Shown here piece after piece: positions 42,152 to 53,381 of a stretch of 64,000 nucleotides of DNA. Made by a program: the position numbers and the translations under genes. The stretch's first letter is position 1. Every line of letters begins with the position of its first letter. This DNA is from Lunularia cruciata (taxonomy: Eukaryota > Streptophyta > Marchantiopsida > Lunulariales > Lunulariaceae): assembly GCA_948567375.1 (NCBI GenBank), contig OX419758.1:44397001-44461000 (forward strand), written 5' to 3'. The notes under the pieces are model-generated. The model made no database searches and was not told the DNA's origin. It worked only from the letters and a program-made list of their open reading frames with translations.

Positions 42152-43880
42152 GTGTATCCTTTGTGTGCTATGGATTTTGCACTTAAGCCAGAGGTTTTGA
42201 AGGACCCAAATAAATCACCATTGACACTTAAGGAGGGAAAGAGAAGGTTAGCTACCCTCAAGTATAGCCTAAATGTTACCAAGGAAGAGAAAGTGAGATT
42301 TGAAGAGATTTTCTGCAAGTTCATCCATGTTTTTGCTTTCAATTACAAGGATTTGAAGGAAGTCATCTTGGAGGAGCACAAGATAGAGGTGGAGTCACAT
42401 GCAAGACCAATCTGCCAAAAGCAACGTCACACTAGCCCACCAATATCTTTGGTTGTGGAGGAGGAGATTGATAAGCTCAAGGAAGCCGGATTTATCTTTG
42501 AGGTGGAAAATTCAAAATGGGTGTCTCCAATTGTCATTGTAAAGAAAAAGAATGGCAAGCTTCGGGTATGTGTGGATTACAAGAAGCTCAATGCTATTAC
42601 CAAGAAAGACTACTACCCATTGCTATTGATTGATGAGATCTTGGAGGAAATTGCAGGTCATGAGAGGTAGATTTTTGGAGATGGTTATAGTGGATATAAC
42701 CAAATCAAGGTTGCTCAAGAGCATCAACAACTCACCACATTCACCACACCTTGGAGAACTTATGCTTGCAAGGTCATGCCTTTTGGGCTTTGCAATGCTC
42801 CAACCACATTCTAGGGGCTCATGAACAAGGTATTTGAACCTTCCATTGAGAAATTTGTTAGAGACTTCATTGATGACTTTTGTGTCTATGGGAGCAAAGA
42901 GGAGTACTTTGAGCACCTAATCAAGGTCTTGCAACGCTTGGATGAGGCAAATGCATCACTCAATCCAGAGAAGTGCATTTTTGGATGTGAAGAAGGTCTA
43001 CTTTTGGGGCACATCATCTCTAAGGATGGAATAGCAGTTGATCCTGAGAAGGTGAGGAAAATCTCAGACTTTCCATTCCCTTCAAGCTTGATCAAGTTAC
43101 GCCAATTCTTGGGGATGGTCGGATACTAGAGGAGATTCATCTTCTCATTTTCCAACAAGGCTTATGCATTGACCATTTACATGAAGAAGTGTGTAGATTA
43201 CATGGTGATTTTGGAGGACAAGGAGGCTCTCAAAGCTTTTGAGGAGCTCAAGCAATCCCTTTTTGTAGCTCCAATTCTTGCAAAACCTGATTAGAGTAAA
43301 CCTTTCATCCTCTACACTGATGCTTCTAATGTAGCTATAGGATGCACTCTTAGTCAATTAGACCAAGATTAGCATGATCATCCAATAGCTTATGCTAGTA
43401 GGCAGATGGTTTCAGCAGAGAAGAACTACTCTATCATGGAGAGAGAAGGGTTGGCGGTGTTCTTTGGTCTCAAGAAGTCTAGACACTACTTGATTGGAGG
43501 GAAAGTCACCATTGTCACAAATCACAAGGCTTTGAAGTACATCTTCAACAAGCCTAATGTTGAAGGGAGATTAGCAAGGTGGATGAAACTCTTGTCTAAG
43601 TATGACTACACCATTGAGGATAGGCTAAGAAAGAAAAATGCAAATCTTGATGTTTTATCTAGAGCCTATGATCACAATGGAGATGAGCCAGTGGATGATT
43701 TCTTCTTGGATGAGGAGCTCATGACAATCTCAGTCACTCAAGAGGCTCCAATGGAGTATAAGGAGATTGTGGATTTTGTGATAAGAGGTAATTGTCCAAA
43801 AGGGATGCATGCTACGGAGAGGAAGGCTCTTGCAGCAAGAGTCCAGACCTTACACAATGGTGGAGGATATTCTTTTTCAC
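42152..43880 (+). pseudogene. Family A RT, RNase H and integrase start (A3)
   Basis: RT blocks: SKWVSPIVIVKKKNGKLRVC, VDYKKLNAITKKDYYPL, GYSGYNQIKVAQEHQQLTTF, VMPFGLCNAPTTF, RDFIDDFCVYGSKEEYFEHL (near 42860) and LRQFLGMVGY. RNase H blocks: FILYTDASNVAIGCTLSQLD (43300) and IAYASRQMVSAEKNYSIMER; then VTNHKALKYIFNKPNVEGRL and LDVLSRAYDHNGDEP. The integrase has only begun (GMHATERKALAARVQTL) when the sequence switches to a B3 fragment at about 43881. Breaks: TAG at 42668, TAG at 42813 and stops near 43128, 43293 and 43371. It is the reference for the empty sites of the B insertions in A2. Confidence 0.85.
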
Positions 43881-46800
43881 CGGTAGTTTGATGTTTAATA
43901 GTTCTCAAGGAGTTAAAATCTTGAGATCAGGAGAGGGTAGAATTATTTTTAAGCTACCTCACATAAGAGATCACACAATGCCAAGGAAGGCAAAGAAGAA
44001 GAGTCTGCCGCTTGCAATAAGAAACCCCATTATTAGAAAATTAGACATGATAGTCAGGATCAAAGTACTGAGTAGGGTCTGTAACACATTTCTGGCCCGG
44101 AACTAGGACTTGAGTTTTCAAGGGTTCATGGCAAAAGTAGCTACAGGTGATTGTGAGGAAGAGCCTGAGAATGAGAGGAAGAGAAGAAATCCAACTTGAT
44201 GGATAGAGTTGGGATTAGAGATTGGTGTTGGGAAGAGAGGCCAGTGAGGAAATTGGGGTGACATTCCTTGGGAAGGGAGAGCTTGCAGAGGAGACAAACA
44301 AAATCCACAATTCCTTCACTGTGCCACATACAAAGAATGGGTACAAAGTTGATACTTATCGGGACCCAATCAGGCAAAGCATCATTGGGGCAATGATGGT
44401 ACTCTTCAAGCCGGATCACATGATGTATGTAATGAAGCATTAGGCTGTGTTTTTCCATAAGATATTTGCAAGAGCACCGGTGAATTGGGCAAAGTGCTTT
44501 GACCAAAGAACACAATAGATGGTGTGGTGTTGGAGAGATCAAGATGCTCCTCATTATTTGGTGACATTCACTGTGCATTTCTACTTCAAACTGAATTTGA
44601 CGAAGGAGACTGAGCAAAGGAAGATGGTGTTGCACTTTCATCCGGACTTATGGAAGACTACAAATGAGGAGGAACAATAATATATACGACATATCCAAAG
44701 TAGCAATGAACACTATTCAAGAATGGAGGAGCACATAAGGGTAGCAATAAACATCCCAAAGACAAGGAAGCAAAGTCATCTTGAGGAGAGCTTGTTGCTA
44801 GTTCAACCAAAGAATACACAAAAGGTGAACCCAAGGCAAGATGTTGTGGTATTTGATGAGTCATTAGGAGTAGAAGAATTGGACGGCAAAGCCAAGTACA
44901 AGATAGAAGACTTGAGAGAAGAAGAACCAAAGTTTACGTTGTAAAGCAAAGGGTCAAGCAACGGAAGTGAAGGTGAGATAGAAGGTTAGCAAGGGGGTAA
45001 GGATGATGCTGACTATGAAGAATATGAGTTCCATGTGGTGATTTATTGTCTAGGAGGAGGAAGAAACCTATGCCAAGAATTGCAATGTAGAGATGGAAGA
45101 ATCCCTAGAGGCTGAGCCAAAGTCAAAGTTTCAGAAGGGTAGAAGATTGAGGAGGAGTGTTCCTATTGTGGGTGCAGAAGCGAGTAATGTAAGCCTGGTA
45201 GTGGAGAAGGGGGAGAGCTCGGATGATATGCCTTTGAGAGTGAGGAGGTTACGACTTTAGAGTAGAGCTCTAGTAGAAGAAGTAAGGGGAGAAGACTTTG
45301 AGAGTTCAAGGGACTTTGATGGAGTAGAATATTTGTCACATGTAGTTTATCCTTTGCTATTGCAATTAAAGAAGAAGAGGGAGAGTTGAAGAGAGATCAC
45401 TTAAAAGTGAAAGATGAATTTATAGTTGTGCAGTATATGAGTGAGGAAAGTTCAGAGTTGAGAAGGAAGTTAATTTGTGGAGAGCAGGAATTTCAGAACT
45501 CAGGACTGAAGTAGAGCTCAGGAGGAAGGAGAGTGAAATCTTGATAGGGGACTTTGTGAGGAGAGGCAAAGCCATGGCAAAGCAAGAGGAAGAAAGAAGG
45601 GAGCAGGTGGAAAGTCTAAGATTTTGAAAGAAGAAGTGCATGACACGCAAGTGGAGGTCATTCACTTGAAAGCAATGGTAGCAGTAATGGGGCAAGAGTT
45701 GGAGAGTTTAAAGACAAGAGTGGCAAAGAGAGTTAGCTATGTAGAATGGGGAAGAAGAGCAATTGCTTTGTTTAGCCAGAGGAATGGAAGAGCAACTTGG
45801 TCAAAGTGTGAAGGAGAAGGAAGCTTTGAAAGCTAAGTTGGAAGATGAAGTAAAGATGTATCATGAGGAGTTGTTAGCATAGAGAGAAGCTACAGATGCC
45901 AAGACAAGAGACAGTTGAAAAAGTAGTGGTGAGGGTGAAGGTGATGCTTGGAAAAATGTTTGAGGGTCAATTGGAGGAATCAAGACTGCATGACTTGAAG
46001 TTGATGATGCAGGAGATGAGGAAGATGAAAGCAAAAGATATTGAATTGAACAAATTATTTATTTGCTTAAGAGATAGAGTAGATAGGAAGATATTAGAAT
46101 TAGAATTAGAATTAGGAGACAATGGGTGTCTCAGATTAGACTTAGTACATTGAGAGTTAGAGAAACTTTGGAGTAGTGTGAAGAAAGATAAGAAGTCCAA
46201 AGTTATAGATGTAGGAGTGCTAGGGTCTTTGTAGTTGTTATCAAAGATATTAGAGACAGGTGGGTCAGAAGATAAAGATGTAGATAGATTACCTATATCT
46301 TTAATTGCAGTTCAGCGTGAATAGGTAGGAGAATTGGTAGAAGATTTAGTGAGAATAGATAGATCCAAAGATAGAGAAGTGCGTGAAGTTACTTCGGGTT
46401 TGGAAGCCAATGTTGAGATTGACATTGGATTGGAGTAGTAACAGTTTTGATATATGAAGAGGAAGATATGAAGAGATGCATTGTCATTTTGGATCTATAG
46501 GCTTGTAAAGTTGTTGTAGAACAATATGTTAGTTAGATAACTATCAAAGTGCTCTACCTATTTAAAGGAGGCTTTTCCAGCAAAATGTTGTTCAACATTT
46601 GTAAATTTAAAGGTAGATAAAGCGAAGTGTTGTCTCTTAGTGCTCGTTGCTTGAGCTTCACTTTGAGTATCAATCCTGTGTTTGTCTTTGTGAGTGTGGA
46701 GAATTTTGAAGTCCAAGTCATTGTGCTTGTTGGATGTTGGATTCCACAGTGCTGATCTTCATTTGGTGTGTTTGATCCTTAGTGAATTGCAATCAAAGTG

Positions 46801-47034
46801 ATGCCTTGATAGATCTAAGAGGAATTGTAGTGTTGGTAGTATTCTGCATTTGTGAGTGTAGCACAGGATTGATGCAAAGCAATTTTTGATTGAGGAAGTT
46901 GTGCCTTTGTGGAGGGGGTGGAACACAATTTTGAGGTGAAGTCATTTTGCAATGAAGTAGCTATCTTCAGGAGAATCTGAATCATCATAATCAAGATTTG
47001 CTTGGACAGAGATTGATGGCATTGTGATTATGTC
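43881..47034 (+). repeat. Family B3 LTR fragment, plus strand
   Basis: Joins A3 integrase sequence at about 43881. It lacks the first 400 bp or so of the LTR and ends at 47034 in the U5 region (TTGTGATTATG), before the usual CACA end. It has a TATA-like TATTTAAAGG at 46558. It differs from B1 and B2 through most of the U3 gene, so I treat it as a third subfamily. A reversed B3 fragment follows directly. Confidence 0.75.
43890..46438 (+). pseudogene. U3 gene copy, B3 subfamily
   Basis: The partial N-terminus GVKILRSGEGRIIFKL is homologous to GVRVSRPREGIVFQC of B1. MPRKAKKKSLPLAIRNPIIR then leads to KLDMIVRIKVLSRVCNTFLA, GYKVDTYRDPIRQSIIGAMM and KPDHMMYVMKH. The coiled-coil half is around 45620-46150 (LEESRLHDLKLMMQEMRKMK). 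It ends VEIDIGLE. Many stops. The preserved order against strong sequence divergence from B1 and B2 shows the U3 gene predates the split of the subfamilies. Confidence 0.6.
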
Positions 47035-48385
47035 TCGTCACTCCATTTCATCACAACTGCTAATTCATCCTTTACATCTAAATTAGCACTTGCCATCTCT
47101 ATTTTCTTTTGTTGAAAAAACACCAATAAAGGACACACAATCTTCAACCAATACTCCATTCCATCACATTTCCTTTCATTGTCTTTGCTATCTTCACCTT
47201 TGGTAGGTAATCCTTCTATTGGTGCCTTATCCCAAAGATGCAATCTTTGTACCTTCAATGTTTCTTCTTCAGAACTCTCCTCCTCCTCGGTGGTAGGTTT
47301 TCTTAGTTAGCCAACAATGAAAACTTGAGTACTTCTCTTCCCCCTGGCAACCCTTGAACACACCAAGACGCCCTCTTCTTCCTTCACATGCTCACGCTTG
47401 GTTGTTGACACTTCCAAACTTGGCTTCTTTGCTTCCACAACCCTTCCTTTGGATTGCTGGACTTCAACTTCTCCTTCACTTCCATTGCTTGATTCCTGAC
47501 TCCTTAGTGTGAAATCTTCTTCTCCTTTTGAGGCTTCTCCCTTTGACTTGGTTTCTCCCTCTGATTTGTCTTCCAAAGTCAATTCTTTCAACTCCATTGG
47601 CAATGGCTTTAGGTTCAACTTTTGTATCTTCTGAGGCAGCATCGGCATAATTCATCCTTTAGTCCATTTCTACTTTAATTTTTGGGCATGAGGATATCCA
47701 CTACTACTATCTTCTCCTTCCTACTCTTCATGTAGTCCTCATCTCCTTCACAAACCCACTCCATATAATAGCATTCATCCGCATAAGCTTCCTTACACAC
47801 ATCTGGGTAGGACCGCATTCTATTTCTCTCCTCCAAAGTCAGTAGATTCAGCCTGAAGTAGAAATGAGCCACAAATGGTAAAATTAGTGAGGTTGCATAT
47901 CCATTCTCCAACCAATGATTATCTGCCTTACATGTTGATGCAAACATTTCACCGAGTCCACTACCTCTCCTGCAAACATCTGGTGAAAGAACACTGCCTA
48001 CTGCATCATGACATAGGTGGTTTGCTCTAGCTTGAACCTAACCATCATCGTGCTCACAATCTCTCTTTGCACTATAACTATCCACCTTATACCCATCCTT
48101 GCAATCACTAGCGGCAATCTCTGCCATGAACCTTGGAAAACTCAAATTCCAATTCTAATTCCAAGCCAAAAATGTGATACAAAGCCTTGATAAGACTTTG
48201 ATACTTGCCACTACATCTAACCTATGCATTGCAAGACCACTCACTGTACTCTACTTACTTACTTTTGGGGCCATTGTGTGCTTCCTCACTCTTTGCTTAT
48301 GAAAGATTGAACTCAAGATTCTAACCTACTCCTCTTGCATATTTGCAATTTGCTCTCCTTTGGGTCAACTTTAAATAGGGACAAG
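47035..48385 (-). pseudogene. Reversed B3 fragment with U3 gene N-half
   Basis: On the minus strand it begins upstream of MAPKVSK (48274). The conserved domain follows (LDVVASIKVLSRLCITFLAW; ILPFVAHFYFRLNLLTLEER), then the acidic linker (LEDKSEGETKSKGEASKGEE) and the start of the coiled coil, stopping at 47035. A piece inside the conserved domain is missing. At 48385 a B2 LTR starts. With 43881-47034 it forms an inverted pair. Confidence 0.65.
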
Positions 48386-51300
48386 TGTTGTACCCACATT
48401 TTTGTTTTTTTCTTATTTTTGGAAGGAGAAGTGTAGAGATGAAGTTGTATTGCACCTATATGGCATCATTAGGCAAAGAATGGTGTCTTTGGGTTGTAAC
48501 CCAAGGTAAAGTGACTTTGTGTTAGAAGACAAAGTACTCTGATTGGTCTTGTCATCATTCAACCAAAAGTAAGGAGACTTTGGCTTAGGGGTGCTCAACC
48601 CGAGGCAAGGACAATGTAACAAATTTCCTTTAGGGTTGAACATTCAAGAAGGTACCGCACCAAAAAAATAGCTGGCCTATGGGTGGGGGGGAAATTGACA
48701 GTGGTAGGAGCATGCAAGAGGTGTGATTTCTTGGTAGAAACTCAAAGTGAAGAAAGGTGAATGAGGCGCACAACTATAAGCTTTGGGATAGAGATGAAGA
48801 GATGACAAGTAATTTCCATTGCTATTAAGAAGTCGTCTTGAAGGAGATTGTAGAAAAGGGAGTGTAGTAAGAGACAAGCTGGTGCATCGAGAGGAAGTCA
48901 GAAGAGTTAGTCCATGAGTCGATCGGAAGAGTTGTCCCCCACCCATAGTAGAGGAGAGTAAGATGGGAGGTGGAAAGAAGAATTCAGAATTTGTAGTAAG
49001 AAATCATGCAATCCGGCAATTAGATGTGATTGCAAGAATTGAAGTCTTGAGCAGACTTTGTATCACCTTTCTAGCATGGAACTGGAACCTTAGTTTTCTA
49101 GGTTTCATGACCAAGATAATCAAGAGTAAATGTCTCGATGACTTGAGGCAAAGGGTAATAGAGGAGAGTTTGCTTGATGGATAGAGTCAAATTGGAGGTT
49201 AGTACTAAGAAGAGATGCGGGTGACTAGCAGGGAGCCACATTCTTGGGGAAAGGAGAAGTAGCTGAGGAAGCACAAGAAGTGTGAGATACCTTTTCTTCA
49301 AAGTGCACAAAGAATAGTTATAAATTCAAGAGTTACAAGGACCTTGTGAGGAGAGGCATCATAAGAGCAATCATGGCTATCTTCAAGCCGAAGCAATCCA
49401 CTTATGTGGTGGAACATCAAGCGGTGTTCTTCCATAAGATGTTTGCAGGGGAATCAATTAATTGGGCAAAGTGCTTCCATCAGCACACGAGACAAATGGT
49501 GTGGAACTTGCGGGACAAGTCACCTCCGCACTACATTGTGCCATTTGTAGCCCATTTCTATTTGGGACTAAATTTGCTGAATATGGCGGAAAGACACAAG
49601 ATGGTGTCACACTTCCATCTTGACTTGAAAAGAGATGCTGATGCGGAAGAGTAGTAGTACATTCTATAGATCAGATGTAGTGAAAAGTACTATGCGCAGA
49701 CAGGACATAGCGTGCATTTGGGGTTGAATACTCCAAAGTCAAAGTGGTGATCGCATCGTCAAGCAAAGAATCAGAGGGGAAAGCCAAGTACAAGTCAAAA
49801 GACTTGGAGAAGGAAGAAGAACCTAAACTCACATTGCAGAGTGGTGAAGCAAGTAGTGAGAGTGAAGATAGAGTGGAGATGCATCCTATACCAAAGGAGG
49901 AAGAAGGAAAGATGGAGATAGCAGAAGAGGAAGGTAATCCGAGTCAAGACGACAAAGTTCCAAAGAAGGAGGAGAAGAGGGTGACCATTCAGAGAGGTGT
50001 ACATTCTAGACGGAAGGTGATGTGTGAGGCAGGGCCAAGTAGAAGAAGAGAAGTAGAGAGTGGAAGTTTGGGAAGTGAAGAATCTATCCCAATCAGGCAA
50101 TTGCGGCTAAGAAGAAGAGTGTCAAGTGAAGAAGAAGTGAAGAAAGAGAAAAGCCTACAAGCCAAGGTAAACCAGAGTAGAAGAGTGGAGTATCTACGGG
50201 AGGTTGTATGCCCATTGCTAATGAAGTTGGAGGAAAGGAAGAAAGAGATGCAGTCGGAGTGTCCAGAGGTAAGGACTGTGTTGCATGTATTGGTAAAGTT
50301 AGAAGAAGAGAACTCGGAGTTGAAGAAGATCATAACCCGAGGAGAGGAGCAGAGGGAAGTATTGCGAGTAGATGCAATAGTACAGAACCAAGTAATTGAG
50401 AATCTAAAAAGAGAAGTGGGAAATAAAGAGCGAGTAATAGAGTAAAATGTCATAGCAAGGGAGAAACAAATAGCTGAGTATGAAATCTTGAAACAACAGT
50501 TTGCTGATTCATGATTAGAAATCATTCATGCTATGGCAAGAGTAGTAGAGAAAGGCAAGAGCTTGATAGAGTGATGGAGAGTGTAGAAGAGAAGAAGCAA
50601 CTTTGGCAAAGGGAGCTGATAGTGAGATATAGAGAGGAAGAGAGGTTAAGGGAGTTACTTCGTAATCCAGAAGAGAAGATTGTTCATAAGGAGAAGGAGA
50701 TTGTGAAAGCCAAATTTGAGGCAGAATTGGCAATGTATAGGGAAGATTGGCAAGCGGATCAAGAACAAGAGAGAAGGATGAAGCTTGAGCCATTGAAGGA
50801 GATTGTAATGAAGATGAATGCAATGCTGAGTACATAAGCCAATGTGTGGATTGAAGAAACGAGAGTACATGAGTTAAGGTTGTTGGTGCAGGAGACGCGG
50901 AGGAGAAATGCAAAAGATAAAGATTTGAACACTTTGCTGATTAGTCTCAAAACTCGTGTAAATAGGAAGATATTGAAAGTGGAAGACAATTTCATAATTA
51001 GATTGGATTTAGTTAAGTTAGGGATAGATAAACTTTCAAAGGATGTAAGAGCGGAGCCCAAAGTCAATGAGATAAGAGTACAAATATCTTTAGAATTACC
51101 ATTGGAGATATTAGAGAAAGATGGATTTTAGAAAGAAGATGTGTGTAGATTGCCTATGGCAAGAATTGTAAATCAAGAAGAAGCGTTAGAATTAGTAGAA
51201 GAGTTAGTAGTTGTGAAACACAAGTACAAAGTAGAATCTAAGGTTACTTTGGGTTTGGAAGCACAAGAAGAGGTAGACATCGAGTCGGATTAGTAACAAT

Positions 51301-52007
51301 TTTTAGATTTGAAGAGGTAGATATAAAGAGGTGCATTGTCATTTTGAATTTGTAGGTAGGAAGAGTTATTAGGAAATAGTAGAGTTGTTAGATAATTTTC
51401 AAGTGCTCTACTATTTAAAGGTGGCATTTGCAATATGTTGTTATTGAGTGCTCATCATTTTTGAGAATAGATAAAGCAAAAGTGTTGATTTTAGTGCTTG
51501 TCGCTTGAGCTTGATTCCGAGTATCAACACTGTGTGTGTGTTTGTGAGTGTGTGAAGAATTTTGAAGTGCAAATTAGTGTGCTTGTTGAATGTTGGATTC
51601 CACATCCTTGATCTTCATTTTGTGTGTTTGATCCTAAATGAAGTGCAATCGGAGCAATACCTTGATAGGTCTGAAAGGAATTGTAGTGTTGGTAGTATTT
51701 TGCAATTGTGAGTGCAACGCTATGTTGATATGAAGCAATTTTGATCAAGGAAGTTATGCCTTTAGTGGAGGGGTGGAACACAATTTTGAAGTGAATTTGT
51801 TTTGCAGTGAAGTGTTTTTTTTTTGGAAAGATTGAATCATCACAATCAAGATTGTTGGGAAAGATTTGATAGAGTTGTGATTATGCGTGACAAATTGTTG
51901 TGATGAGACTGCGAGTCAATGCTTGTAACTTTCTTCTAGGTCTGGTTTCTGCTTGTGCGTGATAGCTGTTTTTCTGGGTGTGGTTTTTACTTGTGTGTTT
52001 TTGTCAC
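48386..52007 (+). repeat. Family B2 LTR with rearranged end
   Basis: Starts TGTTGTACCCACATTTTTG (one base off the usual TGTGG). It follows B2 to about 51950, then shows a mosaic of LTR-end and family C phrases (GTGCGTGATAGCTG; TCTGGGTGTGG) and ends TTTTTGTCAC at 52007, next to C2. There is no matching target duplication. It has a TATTTAAAGG site at 51411. Confidence 0.75.
48802..51293 (+). pseudogene. U3 gene copy in the 48386 LTR
   Basis: Starts MTSNFHC at the position of MTTNFPLPL and MLSNFPSPL. MGGGKKNSEFVVRNHAIRQL is at 48964; QAVFFHKMFAGESINWAKCF and PPHYIVPFVAHFYLGLNLLN are in 49346-49654. A 233-codon open block (49744-50445) covers the acidic linker and coiled-coil start. The rest continues in 50511-51131, ending EEVDIESD. 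Stops include TAG at 49653 and TAA at 50443. Same unknown protein as the other copies. Confidence 0.65.
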
Positions 52008-52280
52008 TACTTGTGTGTGATAGCTATTTGAGAGGATGACATATGGCATGTATGACTCCTCCCCTGATGGTGGTTCCTTAGGGATAGTGGTTATGTCCTA
52101 GATGTACTTGACCTATAGCTAGTTCATCCTTTATATGGTATAGATTGCAGACAAGCAATTAACAATGGGGCTCGATAGCACCCGGCCTCTTGAACTTTGC
52201 TCATCATAGGGTATACCATATAGTTGGAGTAGATGGGTATATGGAGTAAGAGGGACCTAACAACCAGCTAGGGGGGCAAT
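52008..52280 (+). other. Family C 3' internal end and PPT (C2)
   Basis: Non-coding sequence between integrase and the 3' repeat, matched on the other strand in C1 (3060-3320). It ends with CTAGGGGGGCAAT (52268-52280), a purine tract abutting TGTGGCAC. Confidence 0.7.
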
Positions 52281-52942
52281 TGTGGCACTTTAGAGTTTAT
52301 GTATGACTTATATATGAGTTGTGATTCTATAGCGTATGATGTTGATATCGATGTATGTTGTGTAGTGATGTATATATGCATGACTACTGTCATGCCAATT
52401 GTAGTATTGCATCTAGATTCCTTGGACACAAGAGTTGTAGTGATAGTGGTTAGAGGTATTTTAGCAGTTACTCGTAGACTACTTTCTGATGGTCAGATTT
52501 CATGTTTGGGGTATTGACTTCATGGTGGGGCCCACCATCACTCTGCACTGTTCATACCTTTGGGTGTGCAATCAGTGAGACCATTAGGGTTTGAGACCTA
52601 GCTCAAGTTTAGAAGGTATACTTTTGAAGTGCAATTCCAAAGAGCTCACTTCTTTGATGTTGAGCCTTTGAGTTCATGGCTATGGTGGACAGAGGCCGGC
52701 AAGCATCACCTAGATTCTCTTAGCTAGAGTGGTGTGGCTTGACTATGATAAGTGCAATGTTGTTGGCAAATTATAGAGTGAAAGATCAAGTACTGATCTG
52801 ATTGAGTGTGAGTTGAGTTGTCTAATCAAACTGATTATTGTGGCACTTTGGAGTTTATGTATGACTTATGTGTGAGTTGTAATTCTATAGTGTATGATGT
52901 TGACAACGATGTTTGTTGTGTTTGATGTATATATGCACAACA
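52281..52942 (+). repeat. Family C 3' terminal repeat block (C2)
   Basis: B1 (52281-52387) starts TGTGGCACTTTAGAG. A2 (52388-52838) matches 6130-6580. B2 (52839-52942) is again TGTGGCACTTTGGAG to CACAACA, close to B1. After CACAACA comes AAGTT and reversed C1 RT. Same B-A-B order as at 2411-3059. Confidence 0.75.
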
Positions 52943-53381
52943 AAGTTCTTTTAGGGTAGATAGAGTGACCTAAATACTCAACCTACTCATGGAAGAATCT
53001 ACACTTCTTAGGATGTAATTTGAGTCCATGAGATCTTGACTTCTCAAACACCTCCAACAAATGTCTCTCATGCTCCTCCATAGTATTGCTATAGACTAAA
53101 ATGTCATCAATATAGCATCAAGAAAAATCTAATCCTACTAGGATCATGCCCATGATCCTCTAGAACTTGGCATGAGCATTCTTTAACCCAAATGATAAGA
53201 ACCTCCACAGATAATACATCCTTGCCATGAGGATCAATAGTAAAAAATGTTATCTTGGACTTATCCTCCTCCTTGAGTGGCAATTGATGATATCCTAATT
53301 GAAGATCCAAAGTAATGAAGATCTTTGCATGCCCAATCATATCAAAGATCTCTTCTAGTGTAGGCATGACATATAAATCAG
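52943..53381 (-). pseudogene. Family C reverse transcriptase, palm (C1)
   Basis: The minus-strand frame has DLYVMPTLEEIFDMIGHAKI followed by LDLQLGYHQLPLKEEDKSKI, then a catalytic-region frame shift and, near 52960, YLGHSIYPKRTL. The blocks correspond to the YPMPTPEEIFD...TLDLRSGYHQ section of Ty3/gypsy RT. Upstream it continues at 57147 past a B2 LTR; downstream at 6129 past C2. It is the middle of a gene now scattered over 50 kb. Confidence 0.8.

Larger units (their letters stand above)
6130..52942 (+). mobile_element. Family C element C2 with nested insertions
   Basis: The parts in order are terminal repeat 6130-6580, leader 6581-7440, methyltransferase N-half to 8113, pol from 18603 to 20734, 3' region 52008-52280 and the 3' repeat block 52281-52942. 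Everything else inside belongs to families A and B. The outer ends are TGTCACGCC at 6130 and CACAACA at 52942. AAGT stands directly outside both ends (6126-6129 and 52943-52946). Removing the whole 46.8 kb joins the RT thumb of C1 to its RT palm in the same orientation. This is the strongest evidence that C2 is one insertion. Internal deletions accompany the nested elements. Confidence 0.65.
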
